Positions 13,634 through 18,649 of a DNA stretch of 18,649 bases are shown here, in pieces (the first letter of the stretch is position 1; each line of letters begins with the position of its first letter). Made by a program: the position numbers and the translations under genes. Location: positions 1-18,649 of the forward strand of contig CALBOT010000081.1 of assembly GCA_937896695.1 (NCBI GenBank), in the 5' to 3' direction. This stretch comes from an uncultured Candidatus Nitrosopelagicus sp. (GTDB lineage Archaea; Thermoproteota; Nitrososphaeria; Nitrososphaerales; Nitrosopumilaceae). The notes under the pieces were generated by a model, which saw only the letters and a program-made list of their open reading frames with translations, searched no databases and was not told the origin of the DNA.

Positions 13634-14145
13634 TAGTATTCCACCAGTGATTCTGATCTGTAATCTTTAATCTTATCTCGACCATTCAAATCAAGTAATT
13701 CAATAATAAACGCAAATCCTACCACTTTTCCGTTAATTTTTTCAATTAATTCTGCTGCTGCTTTTGCTGTCCCGCCTGTTGCTAACAAATCATCACAAAT
13801 TAGAACACGTTGTTTTTTCTGAATAACATTTTTTTGAATTTCTAATGTTGCCTCTCCATATTCTAACGTATATGATGTTCTAACAACTTCGCCTGGTAAT
13901 TTTCCTGCTTTTCGAACAAGAATCATTCCTTTATTATATTTCAGTGCAAGTGCACATGCTATGATAAACCCTCTTGACTCGATTCCGGCAAAAACATCAA
14001 CATCATTGGGGTGAAATTTCTTTGAAAATTCTTCTATCATAAATGATAATGCTGAAGGATCACCCAAGATTGGTGAGAAATCTCTAAATAAAATTCCTTT
14101 TTTAGGGAAGTTCGGATAATCTCCAATCTTATCTTTTAGATTCAT
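13633..14145 (-). CDS. apt: Adenine phosphoribosyltransferase
   Basis: Converts adenine and PRPP to AMP and pyrophosphate, recapturing the adenine released by the downstream MTA phosphorylase. The PRPP-binding signature VLICDDLLATGGTAKAA is at 114-130. VFAGIESRGFIIACALAL (51-68) and LVRKAGKLPGEVV (76-88) are the other conserved APRT segments, and YPNFPKKGILFRDFSPIL (10-27) is the adenine hood. The 170-residue length is normal. ATG at 14145 has a TATA-like box 26 bases upstream, so this is the first gene of the aprT-mtaP operon. Confidence 0.96.
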   Translation of the reverse strand: MNLKDKIGDYPNFPKKGILFRDFSPILGDPSALSFMIEEFSKKFHPNDVDVFAGIESRGFIIACALALKYNKGMILVRKAGKLPGEVVRTSYTLEYGEATLEIQKNVIQKKQRVLICDDLLATGGTAKAAAELIEKINGKVVGFAFIIELLDLNGRDKIKDYRSESLVEY

Positions 14146-14167
14146 AAGTTTAGACGAAAAATTGAGA

Positions 14168-14175
14168 AATAAAAA
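14168..14175 (-). promoter_or_regulatory. TATA box for the aprT-mtaP operon
   Basis: On the minus strand TTTTTATT is centred about 26 bases before the ATG at 14145; spacing fits a leaderless transcript. The T-run could also serve as the end signal of the upstream secreted-protein mRNA. Confidence 0.5.
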
Positions 14176-14186
14176 CCGTTAGTTGA

Positions 14187-16307
14187 TCAATTAATCGTGA
14201 ATTTTGTAGAGGTGTTTGATGCACCGTCGTCTACTGTAATTTCATATTCTCCATTTTCCAAATCTGCTGGAATTTGCCACATTGTTAAATATTCTCCATT
14301 ACTTTTTGCAGTAATGTTTAGTTCATCAATCTCCACTCCTTCTGAATCAAATATTTTAATTGTTACAGTTGCTGATAATCTTGCACCTGTTCCTGATAAA
14401 TTCATTAATTCATTTGTGTTATAGTTTTCCTTGTCTGTGAATATTTCTAATTCTTTATTTTCGCCAGTAACTGAAAATTCAATATCTTTGAAATTTCCTC
14501 CACTCTTTGCATTTACATTCCATTGTCCTGTTATAGCATCAATTGGAATTCTAAAATTATCTACTTTGAATACTCCAAATCTATCTGAAAATGTTTGAAT
14601 TTTCTTTATAACTTTTCCATCTGGATCGCTAATGGTAATATCTAGCAATACATTGATTGCACCTGTACTACCAAGAATCAAAATTTGTTCTCCTTGTTGG
14701 TAGTCGTCTCTAGTTGTTTGTATTGAAATTGCACCTGAACCTGTTGTTAATCCTATTGTAAATATCGCTGAACCAGAACTCTCGCCTCTTTTTGCATTCA
14801 AAGTAAATGCTCCGTTTGGCAACTCACTTGATTCTATTTTGTATATTTCCTTACCATCTGGTCCTAAATTCAATGTGTCAGAAAGTTTTTCTCTGTCTGC
14901 AGAATCAATCAAAATAATTGAAATTTGTGAGTTAACTGGACCCTGAATTTCTACATTAACTGTTTCACCACTTGCAAAATTCAATTGTGTTGGTCTTACA
15001 ATTAATATTGGTTCAGGTTCTTGCCCCACGCCAAAAGTTGTAATTCCTGATTCATTTCCTTGAAATGCTGATAAAATGTAAGTTCCTTCCACTGACCCTC
15101 TTGGAATTTCTACATCGAAGTTAACCATTCCAGATTCTCCTACTGAAACATTTCTAGAAAAAATTTCTGTATTTATGGCATCTTCTATAATTACTGACAT
15201 TTCTTGATTTGGAATTGCAGAACCTACAAATACAATAGTATTACCTGCCTCAACACTTGTTTCCATACTTTTTATGTTGATTAATTTTGCACTAATGACT
15301 TCTATATTTCTTAACGCTTTACTTTTACCATCATCAATTTCAATAGAAATTGTTCCCAAATCCAAATCTGGGGCAAATAAATTGTCATAAGACCATTTAC
15401 CATCAAACCTCACTTCAATTGTATCTATGGCAAGAATATCTCCATTAACATTTTTTGATGTAATTGTTAACGTTGTATTTGGAGTTGCCATTCCTTCCAA
15501 CGTAATGATTTCTCCCCGCTTTGCCTCTTGTGGTGTATTTCCTAATGATAATTTAATTACATCTGCGATTTCTCTATTCTCTAGTTGTGGAATTCGTATA
15601 CTGAGAGATTTTTCATTTCCTCCTGAATCTTGCAAAGTAAATTCAGTTCTCTCATCGTCAAGTATTGCTGGTAGTTTAGATGTAAATAATATTTTTCCAT
15701 TTGAATCAACCTTCACTGAGTTTTCTAACTTATCTTCAATGTAGAAATCAAGCGATTGATTTGGAACAAAATTTTCTCCAACCACTCTAAAATCTGAACC
15801 TGATGCAGGTTTTTCAGGAATAAATCTAAAGTTTGAATTTTCTTTTATTGCAACAATTTTTGGCTCATTTAATTCTGGTTTACTTTCCGTTTCTTCTAAT
15901 TTTGTCACTGATGTACTTGCAGAAGTAATTACTTCTCCCTTTGAATCTAATGCTTTCCAATTTATTATTGGATTATTTTCTGTAGTTTTAATTCCAAATT
16001 TCACGGATTGACCTGGTGCTACTTCATTTTGGGATGTAAATATAATCACTCCTTGAGGTGTATTTTTGCCCATCCATCCTTCTTCTGTTTTGAAAGATTT
16101 GAATTCATTCTCTCCACTTAACCAAATTCTTACCATATCTATTTCAGCAGTATTTCCTCTATTGTTTTTTAACTCAAGTATAGTTGAATCCTCAAATCCT
16201 GTACTTGTAGCAATGATTTCATCCGCAAAACTACTCTCAAAACTTGATACAAAAATGATTGATGAAATTAACAATAACGAAAAAACCAAAACTGAATATG
16301 AGCCCAT
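14187..16307 (-). CDS. Large secreted protein with tandem beta-sandwich repeats
   Basis: The N-terminus has a signal peptide (hydrophobic core at about residues 7-20, small residues up to the Ala-Asp near 28-29). The rest is about 680 residues of secreted beta-rich chain. A first domain (30-135) is followed by a linker, then a domain at 160-240. Five related units of about 85-90 residues follow, near 252-338, 345-427, 435-519, 527-615 and 620-706. Each unit runs GE-x-V-x-V-x-G, a central Asp/Gly turn, then G-x-Y/F/W and a final strand. This resembles Ig-like or macroglobulin-type folds of surface proteins. No C-terminal anchor or sorting motif is seen. A surface-layer, adhesion or biofilm role is inferred. 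Start: ATG at 16307, with GTG at 16310 possible; the TATA box is 24-27 bases upstream. Confidence 0.87.
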   Translation of the reverse strand: MGSYSVLVFSLLLISSIIFVSSFESSFADEIIATSTGFEDSTILELKNNRGNTAEIDMVRIWLSGENEFKSFKTEEGWMGKNTPQGVIIFTSQNEVAPGQSVKFGIKTTENNPIINWKALDSKGEVITSASTSVTKLEETESKPELNEPKIVAIKENSNFRFIPEKPASGSDFRVVGENFVPNQSLDFYIEDKLENSVKVDSNGKILFTSKLPAILDDERTEFTLQDSGGNEKSLSIRIPQLENREIADVIKLSLGNTPQEAKRGEIITLEGMATPNTTLTITSKNVNGDILAIDTIEVRFDGKWSYDNLFAPDLDLGTISIEIDDGKSKALRNIEVISAKLINIKSMETSVEAGNTIVFVGSAIPNQEMSVIIEDAINTEIFSRNVSVGESGMVNFDVEIPRGSVEGTYILSAFQGNESGITTFGVGQEPEPILIVRPTQLNFASGETVNVEIQGPVNSQISIILIDSADREKLSDTLNLGPDGKEIYKIESSELPNGAFTLNAKRGESSGSAIFTIGLTTGSGAISIQTTRDDYQQGEQILILGSTGAINVLLDITISDPDGKVIKKIQTFSDRFGVFKVDNFRIPIDAITGQWNVNAKSGGNFKDIEFSVTGENKELEIFTDKENYNTNELMNLSGTGARLSATVTIKIFDSEGVEIDELNITAKSNGEYLTMWQIPADLENGEYEITVDDGASNTSTKFTIN

Positions 16308-16330
16308 CACAGAAATGTTCTATTATCTAC

Positions 16331-16338
16331 AATTAAAT
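16331..16338 (-). promoter_or_regulatory. TATA box for secreted protein gene
   Basis: On the minus strand ATTTAATT is centred about 27 bases before the ATG at 16307 (24 before the GTG at 16310). The 60-base gap 16311-16370 contains nothing else that I can name. Confidence 0.45.
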
Positions 16339-16370
16339 CTTAATGAGAATTAATTCCTCATTATTCGATA

Positions 16371-17375
16371 TTATGCAACTTGAGTAGCTTTCAATTCGTA
16401 TGGATTTTCTGACCACCATTTTGCATATAGCTCGTCAATCTCTTTCATGTCTGAACTACTGAGATATTTTCCGTCTGACATATCTGAAAATATTTGAATT
16501 TCTTCTTCACTAATTACCGTTGGAAAAACGGAAGAAATTCCCTGTTTTGATAAGATGAATTTAATGGCTAATTCTTTGATGCTTAACCCATTTCTGTCTG
16601 CAATTGGTCTCAATTGCTCCACTTTTTTCAATGATGCTTTAATCCATTCTCCTTTTCTTACTGAACGATGATCTTTTTCATCAATTTTTGTATCTGCATT
16701 TACTTTACCTGTCAAAATTCCTGATGCATCTGGAACTCTCACTAAAATTCCTACATTGTTTTCTATACTTGAATTCAATAATTCATTTCCTGGTGTTTGT
16801 TCTAAAATATTAAAAACAGTCTGAACTGCAGTTACATTTTTTCTTTTCATTGACTCTAAACCCTCTTGTGTCCATCCTATTGCTGGTCCTAATGCAATTT
16901 GATATGTTCTAATTTTTTCTTCTTCAATTAAACTATCTAGTGTATTAAAAATTGAATCATCCTTTATGTGATGCATTTTTGGATTGTGTAATCCATACAT
17001 ATCCACATGATCTGTTTTCAATCTCTCTAAACTATTGTTTAATGCTTTTCTAGTAAATTCTTCATCAAATTGTTGGGGTAATTCTGTATGTCCAACTTGT
17101 TTAACTTGCTCAAAATCATAGCCGTATTTGGTTGAAATTATAACCTCGTCTCTCATATCTTTGAATGCTTCTCCAATCAAACGTTCACTTTTACCTTTTC
17201 CATACATGTCTCCGGTTTCAAAGAAATTTATTCCACAATCATATGCTTTTTTTAGCATTCTTTTAGCTTCATCTTCGTCAATTTCTTTTCCCCACCAGTT
17301 TAATGCAATTGTCCATGCCCCAAAACCAATCTCTGAAACTTCAATTCCACTTTTTCCTAATTTTTTATATTTCAT
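16371..17375 (-). CDS. Aldo/keto reductase family protein
   Basis: A 334-residue TIM-barrel AKR, probably NADPH-dependent, of unknown substrate. LGKSGIEVSEIGFGAWTI (6-23) is the usual N-terminus. The catalytic tetrad positions are Tyr58 (GDMYG), Lys83 (STKYGYD), His130 (GLHNP) and, where Asp is expected (FDTAxxYG), Glu53 (FFETGDMYG). That Asp-to-Glu change is conservative, but could alter activity. Asp125 in DHVDMYGLH and the C-terminal cofactor region SSVFPTVISEEEIQ (276-289) fit the family. The chain ends in KATQVA. The ATG overlaps the DUF1802 stop as ATGA, so it is the third gene of the HemQ-DUF1802-AKR operon. Confidence 0.92.
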   Translation of the reverse strand: MKYKKLGKSGIEVSEIGFGAWTIALNWWGKEIDEDEAKRMLKKAYDCGINFFETGDMYGKGKSERLIGEAFKDMRDEVIISTKYGYDFEQVKQVGHTELPQQFDEEFTRKALNNSLERLKTDHVDMYGLHNPKMHHIKDDSIFNTLDSLIEEEKIRTYQIALGPAIGWTQEGLESMKRKNVTAVQTVFNILEQTPGNELLNSSIENNVGILVRVPDASGILTGKVNADTKIDEKDHRSVRKGEWIKASLKKVEQLRPIADRNGLSIKELAIKFILSKQGISSVFPTVISEEEIQIFSDMSDGKYLSSSDMKEIDELYAKWWSENPYELKATQVA

Positions 17376-17944
17376 TTAACAATCTCCTTAAACTCTTGTA
17401 GTTTGTTTTCAAGTTCATTTTCTTCCAAAGCTAACTCTCTTCGTCTACGTCTAACCATCCACTCTGTATCTTGAAAATTAGAATTTAATTCTATCCAAGA
17501 TTTACATCCTGAAAACTCTGGTTTTAGAGGTAAATCAAATTCTGGAATTTTAATTATTTTCAAGAACACCGCTTTCATTGGTTTTTCAGGTTTCCAATTT
17601 CTTCTTTCTTGAATGTATGAATCGCTCCAAATGTGAAATGATGATAATTGATTGATTATTTCATTAGATTCAATATCTTTTTCAAATAAAATTTCTGCAT
17701 ATGACGAAATCTTGTTAAACCCTTCTTTTGGTTTTTTGTCTAAAACTTCATTCAGAAAATCATGAAACTCGGGTTTAACATGTTTTGGTTCCTGATGTTC
17801 CCATGTTGGAAATAAAAAAAACTTTTTGGATTCAATCTTAAAACCTGAAGCAGTTTCTAAAATGCCGCCCTTTCTCAAAATTACAGTTTGTTTTCCTTGT
17901 TCAAGAGCCTTTACCACTGTGGCCCATTCTTTTAATCCTTCCAT
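17372..17944 (-). CDS. DUF1802 family protein
   Basis: DUF1802 proteins have no known activity. The family features are at the N-terminus: LKEWATVVKALEQGKQTVIL (4-23), LRKGGI (23-28) and FFLFPTWEHQ (42-51), an arrangement suggestive of a small alpha/beta domain with conserved Lys/Gly and Pro-Thr. The centre is helical. The C-terminus holds a run of five arginines (165-169) and then an acidic helix. Start: an ATG at 17989 is in frame, but the one at 17944 gives MEGLKEWATVV, where family similarity begins, and forms a TAATG junction with the HemQ-like stop, the style used elsewhere here; so 190 residues are preferred. It sits between the HemQ-like and AKR genes, overlapping both. Confidence 0.82.
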   Translation of the reverse strand: MEGLKEWATVVKALEQGKQTVILRKGGILETASGFKIESKKFFLFPTWEHQEPKHVKPEFHDFLNEVLDKKPKEGFNKISSYAEILFEKDIESNEIINQLSSFHIWSDSYIQERRNWKPEKPMKAVFLKIIKIPEFDLPLKPEFSGCKSWIELNSNFQDTEWMVRRRRRELALEENELENKLQEFKEIVK

Positions 17945-18618
17945 TATCCAAGACTCGTAATTATAGGGACTATATCCTTTTTCACACAAACTATCATCGG
18001 TGTATCTTCTTTGACATATGCTGAAACTTTGGTACCTCTAAGTTCCATAATCATGTCCTGAAATACATTTAGATCATCAGATTCAAATGCTAACATGAAA
18101 TCTTGATCATGTATTCCAAAAGAGTATGTTGTGTTTAGTTCTACTTGTGGATATTTTTGACTAACTTTGATATGTTCATCCATCATTGCTTTGCGTTGCT
18201 CAAGTGGTAGAAGATACCATTCTCTTGTTTTGATAAAAGGATATACAACTGTGTATTTTTTTGCCTCTAAACCTCCTACAAATGAGTGAATTCTGTCTTT
18301 TTGTGCATAAATGGATGGTCGTGTTGATGAAAAATAAACTATAGATGGCATGATATATTTTCCAACCACTGTCAGGTATATTTTTGAAATTGTATCTTGA
18401 ATGTCTTCAATTGATTCGGACATGAACCAAATTAAAAAATCTGCATCATCTCTTAACCCTAATGTTGAATATGTTCTAGATTTCACTGGTGCATTTTCTA
18501 ATATATTCTCTAATTCCTTTGCTGATTCTTCTTTTGCTAAATCTGCCATCCATCTCCATTTTGGATCTATTTTAAAAAATGAGAAATTGAAGTAATATCT
18601 TTTATTTTCTTCAGACAT
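17944..18618 (-). CDS. Chlorite dismutase family protein, HemQ/coproheme decarboxylase-like
   Basis: A dimeric-alpha/beta-barrel haem protein of the Cld/HemQ family, 224 residues. Numbered from this ATG, the second barrel holds YPFIKTREWYLLPLEQRK (126-143); Tyr135 matches the catalytic tyrosine of coproheme decarboxylases. It continues MMDEHIKVSQKYP with the proximal haem ligand His149, then NTTYSFGIHDQDFMLAFESDD. The distal Arg that defines true chlorite dismutases is absent (Leu/Asn at that place), so chlorite breakdown is unlikely; the NTxxSF wording is closer to actinobacterial HemQ. Coproheme decarboxylation or another haem/peroxide role is inferred. Start: ATG at 18618 rather than GTG at 18624, because a TATA-like box sits 26 bases upstream. 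First gene of the operon. Confidence 0.88.
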   Translation of the reverse strand: MSEENKRYYFNFSFFKIDPKWRWMADLAKEESAKELENILENAPVKSRTYSTLGLRDDADFLIWFMSESIEDIQDTISKIYLTVVGKYIMPSIVYFSSTRPSIYAQKDRIHSFVGGLEAKKYTVVYPFIKTREWYLLPLEQRKAMMDEHIKVSQKYPQVELNTTYSFGIHDQDFMLAFESDDLNVFQDMIMELRGTKVSAYVKEDTPMIVCVKKDIVPIITSLG

Positions 18619-18640
18619 GATCACTCATTTGTTGTCTAAT

Positions 18641-18648
18641 ATTTAAAA
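18641..18648 (-). promoter_or_regulatory. TATA box for the HemQ-DUF1802-AKR operon
   Basis: On the minus strand TTTTAAAT, centred about 26 bases before the ATG at 18618. Supports that ATG as a leaderless start. The window ends one base later, so any upstream operator is not visible. Confidence 0.5.
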
Positions 18649-18649
18649 T

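Noticed and set aside
15427..15744. Plus-strand reading frames opposite the secreted protein (also 14197-14424, 16066-16353)
   Set aside because: They are Ser/Phe/Ile-rich mirror images of the repeat protein with no promoter or family pattern.
17945..17989. ATG at 17989 as start of the DUF1802 gene
   Set aside because: It would add 15 residues encoded entirely within the HemQ-like gene; the ATG at 17944 forms a TAATG junction and begins where family similarity starts.
17944..18618. True chlorite dismutase
   Set aside because: The distal Arg required for chlorite breakdown is not present where expected; only the family fold, Tyr and proximal His are supported.
1..18649. CRISPR array, tRNA, rRNA, insertion sequence, phage or toxin-antitoxin genes
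   Set aside because: No evenly spaced direct repeats, cloverleaf-like G+C-rich stretches, transposase-like products or integrase motifs were seen; genes are ordinary archaeal chromosomal ones.

Overview
The window looks like chromosome from a mesophilic ammonia-oxidising archaeon (Nitrososphaerota, formerly Thaumarchaeota; Nitrosopumilus-like). Several signs agree. It carries archaeal information-processing genes (aIF2-beta, aIF1A, a RIO1 kinase, a two-KH Dim2/Pno1-like protein, both DNA topoisomerase VI subunits). It has archaeal-type housekeeping genes (archaeal-type PurA, archaeal cis-prenyltransferase, DUF373, DUF424, DUF5679, MTA phosphorylase with a CxC tail, a chlorite-dismutase-family protein). 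The DNA is A+T rich, roughly two thirds by eye. Many first genes have an archaeal TATA-like box centred about 25-28 bases before the start codon, as expected for leaderless mRNAs. The genus call is inference; no rRNA is present to test it.

Layout. 1-2216 (+): the 3' part of purA, an unrecognised gene with its own TATA box, and pyrF, which overlaps that gene. 2205-4535 (-): operon DUF373 membrane protein > uppS > Nudix hydrolase. 4606-5106 (-): a small membrane-anchored unknown. 5107-5302: the longest gene-free stretch (196 bases), holding promoters and two inverted repeats. 5303-10922 (+): DUF5679 zinc ribbon, aIF2-beta, DUF424, aIF1A, RIO1, KH protein, top6B and top6A, a translation, ribosome-assembly and topoisomerase cluster with very short gaps and overlaps. 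10908-11381 (-): a membrane-anchored Hsp20-like protein, divergent from a four-gene (+) operon at 11453-12845 (two-helix membrane protein, winged-helix regulator, Cys-rich unknown, small unknown). 12842-14145 (-): aprT-mtaP salvage operon. 14187-16307 (-): a large secreted protein with tandem beta-sandwich repeats. 16371-18618 (-): HemQ-like, DUF1802 and aldo/keto reductase operon.

How the genes fit together. purA, pyrF and mtaP/aprT serve nucleotide synthesis and adenine recovery. aIF2-beta and aIF1A act at translation initiation, while RIO1 and the KH protein act in small-subunit maturation. The HemQ/DUF1802/AKR set is tightly coupled but has no known joint job. No tRNA, rRNA, CRISPR array, insertion sequence or phage gene was seen. 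I did not find an obviously new defence-type system. The most notable signals are a probable non-AUG (AUA) start for uppS, back-to-back leaderless promoters both using UUG starts, the uncharacterised four-gene operon behind one of them, the HemQ/DUF1802/AKR operon, and palindromes in the 5107-5302 gap.
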